64,000 bases of DNA from Geofilum rhodophaeum (GCF_002210225.1 NZ_MWUJ01000013.1:1-64000); one strand, 5' to 3'; positions 1-8,652 are shown, counted from the first letter of the stretch. Program-made: numbers and translations. The notes: a model not told the origin generated them from the sequence alone.

Positions 1-76
1 GCGAGTTCCGTGCTTGTAGTGAAGTGCCCGAAGTGAACAGGAAACAGGCAGCAGCGCAGAACAGCTGCATCAAGCC
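1..76 (+). repeat. right half of a nested-palindrome element, cut by window start
   Basis: The sequence starts inside the constant loop (GCGAGTT) and continues with a right arm that matches the right arm at 8791-8866, ending in the GAACAGCTGCATC stem strand. The left half lies outside the window. It is followed by CAG and then the next copy, which is the same fixed junction seen at 9084-9089, 9302-9307 and 25934-25939. Confidence 0.75.
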
Positions 77-78
77 AG

Positions 79-505
79 ACTCTGGAAGGGAAGTGGTGCA
101 AGATGGCGACTTACAGAAAACACCGTAAGAGAACAAAGGAGTGAAACGTCAAAAACATCGCTCCACTCCGGAAGGGAAGTAGTGTAGACCACCTGCCTTC
201 AGAAAAGCTCGTCAGAGCGCAGATGTGTACCATCAAGCCTCAGATTATTTCCGAATAAGAGCCTTTGTTAAGTGAACGTAAAAATCCGGGCTGTTTGAGC
301 CGTAGGCGAGTTCCCGGATTTTAGTGAACGAAGCAAAGGCTCCGGAAATAAGCGAAAGCGCAGATGGTACACATCAAGCGATAGGAATAGAAATTTTATG
401 TCAGCAGCAGGAATACACTGCGACCACCCGAGTTCGATGTTTTTAGTGAAACGACTGCAGTGAACAGGCATTTTCTGTCAGGCGCAAGATTGCACCACGA
501 CCACC
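79..505 (+). repeat. nested-palindrome element interrupted by another copy
   Basis: The left arm (79-162) begins ACTCTGGAAGG and runs to the apical stem strand AAAACATCG. The right arm (429-505) resumes at CGAGTTCGATGTTTT and ends GACCACC. An uninterrupted close relative at 25610-25784 shows that the arms belong together. The missing part is about 14 nt of the apical loop, and a complete second copy occupies its place. The outer arms pair through GTGGTGCAA near 93-101 and TTGCACCAC near 490-498. Confidence 0.8.
165..428 (+). repeat. full-length 264-bp nested-palindrome element inserted in the loop of another
   Basis: This is a complete copy with ends ACTCCGGAAGG and GACCACC. Paired stems are visible: GATGTGTACCATC (222-234) with GATGGTACACATC (363-375), a perfect 13-bp match; TTATTTCCG with CGGAAATAA; AGCCTTTG with CAAAGGCT; and AAAATCCGGG with CCCGGATTTT. 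The last pair flanks the constant loop GTTTGAGCCGTAGGCGAG. The stem sequences differ from those of the other copies while complementarity is kept. Confidence 0.85.
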
Positions 506-510
506 CTGAA

Positions 511-796
511 ACTCTCGTGGCGAAGCAGCGCCCTTCCGCGGCCTTCAGAAAATTCCTTTGAGTGGTAAAGCGCTTTGAAGCGAAGCGTAAATGTTTCAAG
601 CCTCAGCGTTTTTTTGAAAAAAGCCCGAAGACGTGCAGCGTAAAAATTTTTGCTGTCTGAGCCGCAGGCGAGTTCAAAAATTTTAGCGGAACGACTGAGG
701 GCGCAAAAAAACGAGAAAGCGCAGAAACATTAACGCAAGCGCAAGTCATCATCACCAAACAGGAATTTTATGTCCGCCGCAAAATGGCGCTACGAG
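511..796 (+). repeat. diverged nested-palindrome element reaching a stop codon
   Basis: The constant loop is at 653-674 in the variant GTCTGAGCCGCAGGCGAG, flanked by AAAATTTTTG and CAAAAATTTT. Further pairs are CGTTTTTTTG with CAAAAAAACG, AATGTTTC with GAAACATT, and AAAATTCCT with AGGAATTTT. The outer ends are diverged. The right end contains the 8-bp hairpin GGCGCTACGAGTAGCGCC (785-802), which includes the stop codon of the UroD-like gene on the minus strand. Confidence 0.65.
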
Positions 797-1860
797 TAGC
801 GCCATTGACCAGCCGCCTTATACATCGCCATCACATTCTCCACCGGCGTCTCCACCTTAATCTTATGCGAGGGACCCAAAATAAAACCACCACCCGGTGC
901 CATCACCTCCAGCAAATCCTTCACCCCCTGCTCCACACGCCGCGGCGTAGCCTGCCGCAACAACAACTCCTCATCCAAAGCACCACAGAAAGTAATCATC
1001 GGACCAAAATCTTTTTTCAGCCCCTCCGGCGCCATACCCGCAGCCCGCGTTTGAATCGGATCCAACACATCCGCCCCCAGGGAAATAAATTCCGGCAGCA
1101 ACTTACGCACCCCGCCACAAGAATGCAGGTACAAGTGCGTACCATGCTTGCGGGGTATTTCCAGGTAGCGCTCAAAGACCGGCTTCACCACCTCTTCCCA
1201 AATCTCATTGCTCACAATCAGTCCATCGTGCCCGCCAAAATCGTCAGCCACCCGAATAAAATCGAGCCGGTCGCCGGCTGCAGCAAAAAAGCGTTCTATA
1301 AACTCGAGGTAAAAATCGGCCACCCTTTGCGTCAAAGCCTTGAAAAACTTAGGATGATACATCAACACATCCAAAAAACCTTCACGACCAATCAAACGCT
1401 GAACAATACGGAATAAACCCGGGGAAGAAAAACCGGGCGCCGTCATGGTAGCGTGCTCCTTGTATTTGGCAAACTGGGCATCCAGCACCGAGAAGTCAAA
1501 CAAATCCACCGTAGGCCAGGGGTAATCGTTCAGTACAGCCAAATCCGTTACCCCGTGCAGCGGAAAGTGACAAGCCTCCCAGTACTTGAGGTCGCCATGC
1601 CCCACCTGACGATAGCCTACACCCCAAATATCCTTTTTAACGGCTTCGCCATTGGTACCGGTAATTAAGTCGGGACCCACATAAGCGGGTTCTACGGTTC
1701 TGAAGTCAACATCCAGATAATCCAAAAGAGCGTCGCGGTCGCTCAGACCAAGATGGTGCATCATTTTTTCGGTAAACTCGGGTACCGCCCAATAGAAAAA
1801 AGGAACCCGGTCTACCTGCTCATGATTGAGTGTCTTGAGCACTCTTTCTTTGTTTTGCAT
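790..1860 (-). CDS. uroporphyrinogen decarboxylase (URO-D) family protein, probably a methyltransferase-type member
   Basis: This is a protein of about 356 residues with the URO-D fold signature near the C-terminus (GGGFILGPSHKIKVETPVEN) and the family motifs FCGALDEE and LHSCGGV. It lacks the N-terminal arginine-rich substrate motif of genuine HemE (PVWxMRQAGRY). It therefore more likely belongs to the broad HemE/MtaA-like group, whose members include corrinoid-linked methyltransferases. The substrate cannot be read from the sequence. The start is set at the ATG at 1860 (MQNKERVL); the reading frame is open to 1935, but those extra residues are Cys-rich and unlike the family. The stop codon lies inside a short perfect hairpin at the edge of a repeat element. 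The gene stands alone between a terminator and the repeats. Confidence 0.8.
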   Translation of the reverse strand: MQNKERVLKTLNHEQVDRVPFFYWAVPEFTEKMMHHLGLSDRDALLDYLDVDFRTVEPAYVGPDLITGTNGEAVKKDIWGVGYRQVGHGDLKYWEACHFPLHGVTDLAVLNDYPWPTVDLFDFSVLDAQFAKYKEHATMTAPGFSSPGLFRIVQRLIGREGFLDVLMYHPKFFKALTQRVADFYLEFIERFFAAAGDRLDFIRVADDFGGHDGLIVSNEIWEEVVKPVFERYLEIPRKHGTHLYLHSCGGVRKLLPEFISLGADVLDPIQTRAAGMAPEGLKKDFGPMITFCGALDEELLLRQATPRRVEQGVKDLLEVMAPGGGFILGPSHKIKVETPVENVMAMYKAAGQWRYS

Positions 1861-1966
1861 CTGTCTACAATTTGATTTAACACAGTACTCTCGTGCCCCA
1901 AATTTCCAACAACAAAAACACTCGAATTTAACCAATATTTAAACCGATAAGCAAGTTTTAAACGAC

Positions 1967-2000
1967 AAAAGCGGCCTTATTGTACAATAAGCCGCCTTTG
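1967..2000 (-). terminator. putative terminator downstream of rlmB
   Basis: There is an inverted repeat with CTTATTG and CAATAAG at its core, extended by GCGG and CCGC. It is followed on the minus strand by a TTTTGTC stretch. It lies about 100 nt past the rlmB stop, before the next minus-strand gene. The U-tract is short, so confidence is moderate. Confidence 0.5.
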
Positions 2001-2104
2001 TTCAAAAGGTCCTCAGTCCACCAACATCAATCAACCAACTGTAAATCAATCACTTAATTGTTAAAATCCCAAAACCGTACAGTAAAACACTTTTTAACAA
2101 TGCT

Positions 2105-2851
2105 TTACTTTATTTCAATTTCTCGCTGACGCAGAATTTCGTAAACCAAAACGCCGGCGGCCACACTTACATTCAAAGAAGCAATTTCGCCCTTCACCGG
2201 CAAGGCCACAAAAGTATCCACCATCTTATGCACCTGTGAAGATATGCCTTTGTCCTCAGCCCCCATCACCAGGGCCACGGGTCCGCGATAATCGCCTTTG
2301 TAGTAGGCAGTCTCGCTTTTTTCACTGGCCCCGTAAATGGTAAAACCCTTCTCTTTAAGGTATTTGAGACTGTACCAGATTTTGGGCACGCGACAAACAG
2401 GCAGGTTAAACAGCGCCCCTGCGGAGGTCTTGATGGCATCGGCATTGATGGGGGCACTCCCCTTCTCGGGCAACACCAGCGCATCTACCCCGGCACACTC
2501 TGCGCTGCGGGCAATGGCGCCCAAATTGCGGACATCGGTAATGCCGTCGAGAATCAGAATCAGGGGCGTACGACCCTCGGCCAGGGCAGCCTCTACCACC
2601 GGTTCGAGATCGGTATAGCTGAGGGGCGACACCAGGGCGACGACGCCCTGATGGTTTTTGCCGGCCAGTTTAAAGAGCTTTTCCTGGGGGACTTTCTGCC
2701 AGTTGATTTTGTGGGTTTTGAGGGTGGCCATCAGTTCGTTGAACAGCTCTCCCTGCAAACCGGGCTTTATCAGCACCTTGTCGATGTCTTTACCGCTTTC
2801 AACGGCTTCAATAACGGCACGTATGCCGTAAATGGTGTCTTTTTCCTGCAT
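2105..2851 (-). CDS. rlmB: 23S rRNA (guanosine-2'-O-)-methyltransferase RlmB, SpoU/TrmH family
   Basis: This 248-residue SPOUT-class methyltransferase is expected to methylate the ribose of a 23S rRNA guanosine (G2251 in E. coli numbering) in the peptidyl-transferase region. The N-terminal substrate-binding domain (GIRAVIEAVESGKDIDKVLI) is followed by the catalytic knot. The three SpoU motifs are visible: NLGAIARSAECAG, LVMGAEDKGIS and IASLNVSVAAGVLVYE. The length is normal for the family. It is the last gene of a minus-strand run after the ABC-F gene (25-nt gap) and the LysM gene, suggesting one transcript. The alternative is a closely related TrmH-family enzyme with another rRNA target. Confidence 0.9.
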   Translation of the reverse strand: MQEKDTIYGIRAVIEAVESGKDIDKVLIKPGLQGELFNELMATLKTHKINWQKVPQEKLFKLAGKNHQGVVALVSPLSYTDLEPVVEAALAEGRTPLILILDGITDVRNLGAIARSAECAGVDALVLPEKGSAPINADAIKTSAGALFNLPVCRVPKIWYSLKYLKEKGFTIYGASEKSETAYYKGDYRGPVALVMGAEDKGISSQVHKMVDTFVALPVKGEIASLNVSVAAGVLVYEILRQREIEIK

Positions 2852-2876
2852 AATTTGTGCTTATTATAAGGCCGCT

Positions 2877-4820
2877 CTACAGCTGATCCTCCAGTTCTTC
2901 CATTTCGTTGTGCAGCACCTCCCATTGGTGCATCAGTTCACCGAGACGCTGGTTGGTACTTTCGTATTCTTCAAAGACTTTTTGCATTTGGTCGGCGCTA
3001 CCGGGCGCGCTCATCAGCTGGTCCATTTCGGTCTTTCGCGCTTCGAGCTCTTCCACTTCCTTTTCGCAAGCCTCCACCTCACGCTGCACCTTTCTGATGC
3101 GTTTGTTGATTTCCTTGCGCGCCTCAAAATCCGCCTTGCCCTTTGAAGGGGCCTCCTCCTCGGCCCGCTCCTGTCGCGGCGAACCCGGAGCCTGCTCCAA
3201 ATCCTGCAGCGATTCCATTTTCTTGGCCTCCAAAAAGCTGTAAATGCCCCCCAGGTGCTCCTTCATCTTACGGTCGCGAAACTCGTAAGTCTTGGTAATG
3301 AGCCCGTCCAGAAAATCCCGGTCGTGCGACACCACCAGCACCGTTCCTTCAAAATCGGCCAGGGCCTGCTTGAGCAGCTCCTTGGAGCGGATGTCGAGGT
3401 GATTGGTCGGCTCATCGAGGATGAGGAAGTTCACCGGCTCCAGCAGCAGCAACACCATGGCGAGTCGCGTCCGCTCCCCGCCACTGAGCACCGACACCTT
3501 TTTATCTACCGCCTCGCCACTAAACAGAAAAGCCCCCAGCAAATCACGTATTTTGGTGCGAATATCGCCCACGGCCACCTGGTCCACAGTATCCAACACG
3601 GTCAGGTTGTCGTCGAGCTGATCGGCCTGGTTCTGGGCAAAATACCCGATTTTCACCTGATGCCCCAATTCCAGTTTCCCGCTGTACTCCAGCTCGTTGA
3701 GAATCATACGGGCCATGGTGGTCTTACCCTCACCGTTTTTACCCACAAAAGCCACCTTGTCGCCCCGCTCAATCATAAAATCCACATCGCTGAGCACCAG
3801 ATGATCGCCGTAGCTCTTACTCAGTCCCTGCCCCTTAACGGTAATGGCCCCGCTGTGGGGAGCGGGTGGAAACTTGATGCGCAGGGCACTGTTGTCGAAC
3901 TCATCGACTTCGATGCGGTCGATTTTTTCGAGCTGTTTGATGCGCGATTGCACCTGAACGGCCTTGGTGGCCTGGTAACGGAAGCGTTCGATGAAGGCTT
4001 CGGTATCTTCAATTTTCTTTTGCTGATTGCGATAGGCCGCAAGCTGCTGCTCGCGGCGCTCCTTGCGCAGTTCTACAAAACGGGTGTAGGCCGCTTTGTA
4101 ATCGTGCAACTGCCCCAGAGACAGTTCGGCGGTGCGATTGGTGATGTGGTCCAGAAAGGCCCTATCGTGCGAAATCAACACGAGGGCGCCGGGATAGTTG
4201 CGCAGGTAGTCCTCCAGCCATTGTATGGATTCAATATCGAGGTGGTTGGTAGGTTCATCGAGCAAAAACACATCGGGCTTGCGCAGCAGTATCTTGGCCA
4301 GCTCAATGCGCATGCGCCAGCCACCGCTGAACTCCGAAGTGAGCCGCTCAAAATCGCTGCGCTTAAAACCCAGTCCCTTCAGCGTCTGCTCCACCTGCGA
4401 ATGGTAATTATGTCCCCCCAGCATGTTGTAGCGCTCGGTCAGGTCGGTCAGCTCCTCAATGGTCTTGAGGTAGTGGTCGGACTCGTGATCATTGCGTTCG
4501 GCCACTTCGTTGGTGAGGACTTCGATGCGGCGTTCCATAGCAATGAGCTCTGAGAAGGCCGTTTCGGCCTCCTGCCGCACCGTTTGTGTGTCGTCGTACT
4601 CGAGGTGCTGGGGCAAATAACCCAGGGTGAGTGCCTTAGGCAGCGAAACAGTGCCTGCCGAGGGCTGAAGCTGACCGGCTATGATTTTGAGCAGGGTCGA
4701 TTTTCCGGCACCGTTTTTTCCCACCAGACCAATGCGGTCGCGGGGATTGATCAAAAACGATATCTCATCGAACAAACGAAAGCCCCCAAAATCGACGGTG
4801 AGCTGGTTGACTGAAATCAT
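2877..4820 (-). CDS. ABC-F family ATP-binding protein (ribosome-associated type)
   Basis: This 647-residue soluble protein has two ABC ATPase domains and no membrane segments. The first Walker A is GLVGKNGAGKST (residues 31-42) with signature FSGGWRMRIELAKILL and Walker B plus LLDEPTNHLDIESI. The second has GKNGEGKTT, LSGGERTRLAMVLL and ILDEPTNHLDIRS. The linker between the domains is the charged, helical ABC-F tether, and the C-terminus (from about residue 560) is a Glu/Lys-rich coiled coil as in Uup/YdiF-like members. ABC-F proteins bind ribosomes and modulate translation or antibiotic resistance; which role applies here is not decidable from sequence. It is 15 nt downstream of the LysM gene and 25 nt upstream of rlmB. 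Confidence 0.9.
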   Translation of the reverse strand: MISVNQLTVDFGGFRLFDEISFLINPRDRIGLVGKNGAGKSTLLKIIAGQLQPSAGTVSLPKALTLGYLPQHLEYDDTQTVRQEAETAFSELIAMERRIEVLTNEVAERNDHESDHYLKTIEELTDLTERYNMLGGHNYHSQVEQTLKGLGFKRSDFERLTSEFSGGWRMRIELAKILLRKPDVFLLDEPTNHLDIESIQWLEDYLRNYPGALVLISHDRAFLDHITNRTAELSLGQLHDYKAAYTRFVELRKERREQQLAAYRNQQKKIEDTEAFIERFRYQATKAVQVQSRIKQLEKIDRIEVDEFDNSALRIKFPPAPHSGAITVKGQGLSKSYGDHLVLSDVDFMIERGDKVAFVGKNGEGKTTMARMILNELEYSGKLELGHQVKIGYFAQNQADQLDDNLTVLDTVDQVAVGDIRTKIRDLLGAFLFSGEAVDKKVSVLSGGERTRLAMVLLLLEPVNFLILDEPTNHLDIRSKELLKQALADFEGTVLVVSHDRDFLDGLITKTYEFRDRKMKEHLGGIYSFLEAKKMESLQDLEQAPGSPRQERAEEEAPSKGKADFEARKEINKRIRKVQREVEACEKEVEELEARKTEMDQLMSAPGSADQMQKVFEEYESTNQRLGELMHQWEVLHNEMEELEDQL

Positions 4821-4835
4821 GTAAGCATGCTTTTT

Positions 4836-7244
4836 TTATGGGAGCACCGGCAGGCGCTCCATTTTCCAATCGGGTCGGAAACGGAACATATACAGTCCCG
4901 CATTGTAAAATCCGCCCCAGTTCGACACCCTTTCAAACTCAAAACGAAACTGCACCTGATCGGGCTCCAGTTGATCCATACACAGATCAAAGTCGCGACC
5001 AAAGGCAGCAATGGCCCCCACAAAGTAATGGGCTACGTCGTAGCCCCAAATGCCGTACCGCGAATAGGAGGCGTTGGCGTCGGAACTTTGGAAAAAGGGC
5101 GAAATGGCATGGGGTTCGGTATGGTACCAACGCCGGTACTTGTCGATAAAGGCCTTGGTGTGCGGTGTACTGTAATCGAGTCCAAACGAACGGTAAAAAG
5201 TACCGTTGAGTGCATGCACCTGCTCGGGGTCCACCGTCTGAAAACGCAGCACGTCGGAGAGTCCTATAAAGTTGATGCGCGCCTTGGTCTTTTCACGTAC
5301 CCCGTACAAAATGGGCACCAGACGGGATACGGTTGAGGTCTTGACCGAAGGGACCACCACGTAGTAATCGCCTTCGCCGCTGAGGAGACTCTGCAGCTCC
5401 ATCAAGTCGTTGGCGGAGGATTTGTACTCCATGTAGCGCAGATTGGCCGTGCGGGCTTCTTCCTTAATCAGAGCCACCAGCTCATCGGCTTGCGGCTCCT
5501 CTTCCTCGGGCAGCACCACCAAAAGCCGTCCACCGGAAGCCTGACGCACCACCGAAGCAGCAATCTTATCGAGCACCAGTGCGTCGGGGGTATTCACATG
5601 GAAGAGCCAGGGGTTGTACGCCAACTCGGGGTTGGTGTTGGAAAGCGGAAAAACCAAGGGTATGCGGTGCTCGCGACTAAAAGCCGAGACCATGGGCAAT
5701 TGCCCCGCCAGGGCCGGGCCAATCATCAGGTGGGCCTCCTTCAGCGAAGGATCACGCAGCACCCGTTGCAGAGTCAGGGTGTCGGGCGCAATGTCGTACA
5801 CCGATAAATCCACACTGATGCCGCGTTGCTTTAAAGTATCCAGGGCCAGCAAAACGCCGCTGTAAAACTCGTTGAACAAACGGGCCCGGTTCGCAACCAT
5901 ACGTGCCTCACGTACCTGCTGAAGAGAGTCCCTGCCGGCAGGAACTACCTGGGCGGCGTTGGCATTAAAAGGCAACAACAAAGCCACCTTAATGGGCTCA
6001 CTGTAACCCAGGGTGCGGTTGCGACTGCAATCGTACACCGGTTTAAAACGCTCATCCACCCTTCCCCTTGCCGGAGGAACCGCCGATCGCTGCGCCTCCA
6101 TGGCACGAGCAGTCTCCCGGGCAAACCACTCGTCGGTGGGAATGCGCAGGCGGGTTCCGTTGCTCAAATTTTGAAAATCCACCTCCGGATTTACCCGGCG
6201 CAGCACCTCCATGTCGATATGGTACTCCCGCGAAATGCCGTAAAGCGTTTCGCGACGACGAACACGGTGACTGCGAAAAAGTTTGTCCTCATCCACCTCG
6301 GCCAGAGCATCCGCCTCATCCATTTGGGGACGAGGCACCCGAAGCATATAACCGACCTTTAAATCGTCCTGCGTTACCCCCGGATTGGCAGCACGCAAAT
6401 CGTCCAGCTCTACCTGGTAAAGACGACCGATCGAATAGAAAGTTTGTCCCGGTACTATGGCATGATACAAATACTCGCCACTGTCGATGAATCCGGGGGC
6501 AACGCCCTGTTTCACCGTGTCCGTTTCCTGCACCTCCTCATCAGAAGCCACTGCCGCACGAGGAATACGTACCTCTGTCCCCACCCGCAACTCGCCGGAG
6601 CGCAATGCGGGATTGGCCTCTACCAACTCGTCCTGAGTAATCTCAAAGCTGCGCGAAAGTCCATAAATCGTTTCACCCGGCTTCACCACATGATAGTCGT
6701 AACCATCTTCCTGAAGGATGGACGCTGCACCCGAGGCTGCGGCAGGACGACCTGCCGCAGCAGCTGCTGAAGAAGGCGCACTTCCGGCTACCGGAATGCG
6801 CAAAATAGCACCTACCACCAGACCGTTCTCCGTACCGGGATTATTCTGGTACAAATCGTCCAGAGCAATGTTGTATTTCCTTGAAATAAAATAAGCTGTT
6901 TGTCCCCGCTCCACCGTATGGTACAAAAACTCCCTGGAACGGCCGAGCTCTCCTTCGGTGGTGTTGCGACCGCTGATTACCGGGATGCGCAAAATCTGTC
7001 CCACCTTCAAGCTCTCACTGATGTCGTCGTTGGCATCCAAAATCTCCTGTACCGAAACGCCATAATTGAGGCTGATGCGGTACAAACCCTCCCCTTTTTG
7101 AATGATGTGCAAATAGTACTCCTTGCCGTTAAGCAAAATCTTTTGCACCTCACGACCGTTGGTCTGCGTCACCTGGGCCTGCGACACACCAACGCCAGCA
7201 AACCATACTGCCCATAATACTACAGCAAAAAAACGTAGGTTCAT
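4836..7244 (-). CDS. LysM-repeat protein with C-terminal periplasmic-binding-protein-like domain
   Basis: This 802-residue exported protein has a signal peptide ending about VGVSQAQ. Five LysM modules follow in residues ~38-375, each with the pattern Y-H-x-V/I-x-x-G-E/Q-T-x-Y-x-I-S and ending LRIPV or similar. After a linker, residues ~405-802 resemble a type I periplasmic binding protein (KVALLLPFNANA, then IGPALAGQLPMVSAFSREHRIPLVFPLS), as in the amino-acid-ABC-transporter-like fusions of Bacteroidota. LysM modules bind peptidoglycan, so the protein is probably anchored to the wall in the periplasm. The ligand of the C-terminal part is unknown. It is the first gene of the lysM-abcF-rlmB run, and its upstream side is filled with repeats. 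Confidence 0.8.
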   Translation of the reverse strand: MNLRFFAVVLWAVWFAGVGVSQAQVTQTNGREVQKILLNGKEYYLHIIQKGEGLYRISLNYGVSVQEILDANDDISESLKVGQILRIPVISGRNTTEGELGRSREFLYHTVERGQTAYFISRKYNIALDDLYQNNPGTENGLVVGAILRIPVAGSAPSSAAAAAGRPAAASGAASILQEDGYDYHVVKPGETIYGLSRSFEITQDELVEANPALRSGELRVGTEVRIPRAAVASDEEVQETDTVKQGVAPGFIDSGEYLYHAIVPGQTFYSIGRLYQVELDDLRAANPGVTQDDLKVGYMLRVPRPQMDEADALAEVDEDKLFRSHRVRRRETLYGISREYHIDMEVLRRVNPEVDFQNLSNGTRLRIPTDEWFARETARAMEAQRSAVPPARGRVDERFKPVYDCSRNRTLGYSEPIKVALLLPFNANAAQVVPAGRDSLQQVREARMVANRARLFNEFYSGVLLALDTLKQRGISVDLSVYDIAPDTLTLQRVLRDPSLKEAHLMIGPALAGQLPMVSAFSREHRIPLVFPLSNTNPELAYNPWLFHVNTPDALVLDKIAASVVRQASGGRLLVVLPEEEEPQADELVALIKEEARTANLRYMEYKSSANDLMELQSLLSGEGDYYVVVPSVKTSTVSRLVPILYGVREKTKARINFIGLSDVLRFQTVDPEQVHALNGTFYRSFGLDYSTPHTKAFIDKYRRWYHTEPHAISPFFQSSDANASYSRYGIWGYDVAHYFVGAIAAFGRDFDLCMDQLEPDQVQFRFEFERVSNWGGFYNAGLYMFRFRPDWKMERLPVLP

Positions 7245-7372
7245 CTAATCAAAATTTTAATTGCCGTCCAATAAACAAACAACGTACCAAAGATATGCTT
7301 TTTTCCGCGCACCACCCGCCTCCCCGCACCCTTTTCTACCCCTTCCCCTCCCAACCCTCCCCAGGCACTGCA

Positions 7373-7801
7373 CAGCAGCGACCCTCCGCACAACTCGTCA
7401 GAGCGAAGATGCAGCTGTTCAAGCCTCTGAATGTTTCCGTAAGTGAACAAAGAAACGCAGCGTAACAAGCACTCCATAACTCTGGAAGGGAAGTGGTGCA
7501 AGATGGCGACCTACAGAAAACAACTCGTCAGAGCGCAGATGCCTGCTGTTAAGCATCTGATTATTTCCGATTAAGAACCATTGAGAAAGACGCGTAAAAA
7601 TTCTTGCTGTTTGAGCCGAAGGCGAGTTCAAGAATTTTAGCGACTTGAGCGATGGTTCCGGAAATAAGCAGCAGCGCAAACAGCAAGCATCAAGCGAAAT
7701 GAACAGGTGTTTCCTGTCAGGCGCAAGATTGCACCACGACCACCCGAGTTTCGATGCTTGTAGCGGAGTGAATGAAGTGAACAGGAAACAGGCAGCAGCG
7801 A
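7373..7801 (+). repeat. nested-palindrome element split by an inserted copy
   Basis: The left arm (about 7373-7474) carries the GATGCAGCTGTTC strand. The right arm (7745-7801) resumes at CGAGTTTCGATGCTTGT. A full copy sits between them exactly where the loop should be. The right arm is cut at CAGCAGCG and joins a second copy of the left arm. As a result, about 100 bp from 7373 are repeated almost identically from 7793, which gives a 420-bp direct duplication. Confidence 0.75.
7479..7744 (+). repeat. full-length 266-bp nested-palindrome element, type B
   Basis: Ends are ACTCTGGAAGG and GACCACC. Stems are GATGCCTGCTGTT with a near match AACAGCAAGCATC, TTATTTCCG with CGGAAATAA, GAACCAT with ATGGTTC, and AAAATTCTTG with CAAGAATTTT. 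These surround the constant loop GTTTGAGCCGAAGGCGAG. It is nested in the copy at 7373-7801. Confidence 0.85.
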
Positions 7802-8006
7802 CCCTCCGCACAACTCGTCAGAGCGCAGATGCAGCTGTTCAAGCCTCTGAATGTTTCCGTAAATGAACAAAGGAACGCAGCGTGACAAGCATCGCTGTTT
7901 GAGCCGCAGGCGAGTTCCGATGCTTGTAGCAGAGTGACTGCAGTGAATAGGAAACAGGCAGCAGCGCAGAACAGCTGCATCAAGCGTAAGGAATAGAAAT
8001 TTTATC
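7802..8006 (+). repeat. nested-palindrome element, type A, truncated on the right
   Basis: The copy has GATGCAGCTGTTC paired with GAACAGCTGCATC and ACAAGCATCG paired with CGATGCTTGT around the loop GTTTGAGCCGCAGGCGAG. The right outer arm follows the family only as far as GAATAGAAATTTTAT (compare 385-399) and then stops. The toxin-antitoxin promoter begins directly after it. Confidence 0.75.
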
Positions 8007-8008
8007 CT

Positions 8009-8016
8009 TAACTTTG
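8009..8016 (+). promoter_or_regulatory. -7 box of the toxin-antitoxin operon promoter
   Basis: TAACTTTG matches the Bacteroidota TAnnTTTG -7 consensus and is 17 nt upstream of the antitoxin ATG. No clear -33 TTTG is seen. It lies directly after the broken right arm of a repeat element. Confidence 0.55.
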
Positions 8017-8033
8017 CACAAAACCATACGGTT

Positions 8034-8282
8034 ATGGGCACCACAGAATTAAGACAATCAATACATCGCATCATCGAACAGGCAGATGAGCGCTTCTTAC
8101 GAATGATTAATTCTTTAGCAGCAGAATATGCTAAAGAAGACACAACAGTCGCCTACCGAGCAGGCACAGCCATCACTAAAGCAGAATTACATCAAGAGTT
8201 AAAGGAAGCTGAAGAAGAAATCGAAAGAGGAGGAGGCATGACCATTGAAGATTTTGCCAAAGCATCATCAAAATGGGACTAA
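8034..8282 (+). CDS. antitoxin of a ParE/RelE-type toxin-antitoxin pair
   Basis: This 82-residue acidic, helical protein has a C-terminal half (YRAGTAITKAEL, then IERGGGMTIEDFAKAS and a terminal W) that resembles small antitoxins encoded before ParE/RelE-family toxins. The family match is by pattern only. It would neutralise the downstream toxin by direct binding and probably autoregulate the operon. The ATG at 8034 follows a TAACTTTG box at the expected distance. Its stop overlaps the start of the toxin gene by 10 nt, a typical translational coupling. The operon is flanked on both sides by nested-palindrome repeats, which suggests insertion into a repeat cluster. Confidence 0.7.
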   Translation: MGTTELRQSIHRIIEQADERFLRMINSLAAEYAKEDTTVAYRAGTAITKAELHQELKEAEEEIERGGGMTIEDFAKASSKWD

Positions 8283-8596
8283 AAAACAAAGAAGTTATAA
8301 TTTCACACCTTGCCAGGAATTCCGTTCGGGAAATCTACGAGTACATTAAGACCAGAGAAAAATCATCAAGCACCGCCCACGCTGTCAGACAAGCAATAAT
8401 CGAAAAATGTCTTAGCCTCAAAGAATTTTCAGGCTACTCAAAAGAGCCCTATCTGGAGGACTATCCTGAAAACTACCGCTCAGTCAGCTTATGGAGTTAT
8501 GTCATTATTTTCACGGTCAAAGACAAAAAACAGATACGCGTCTTAAATGTCGTTCATGGCCATCAGCACCCTGAATCCAGAAAACCCACCGAGTAA
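8273..8596 (+). CDS. ParE/RelE-superfamily toxin
   Basis: This 107-residue basic protein has the RelE/ParE fold pattern: an early helix (ARNSVREIYEYIKTR), a middle SKEPYLEDYPENYRSVSLWSYVIIFTV strand region and the terminal VLNVVHGHQHPES strand. ParE members poison gyrase and RelE members cleave mRNA on the ribosome; the sequence does not separate the two. The ATG overlaps the antitoxin stop. The final His-containing strand is typical of active members, so the toxin looks intact. About 55 nt after its stop the next repeat array begins. Confidence 0.8.
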   Translation: MGLKNKEVIISHLARNSVREIYEYIKTREKSSSTAHAVRQAIIEKCLSLKEFSGYSKEPYLEDYPENYRSVSLWSYVIIFTVKDKKQIRVLNVVHGHQHPESRKPTE

Positions 8597-8652
8597 AGCC
8601 TCCGCTCATTCATCCAACAAACAAAAGTACCCAGCACAACACGCACAATTAC

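Noticed and set aside
784-1416. A 210-codon plus-strand frame opposite the UroD-like gene
   Set aside because: His/Leu/Gln-rich shadow of the opposite coding strand, no family pattern.
3255-4553. A 432-codon plus-strand frame opposite the ABC-F gene
   Set aside because: It is the antisense of clear ABC ATPase motifs and has no recognisable domains.
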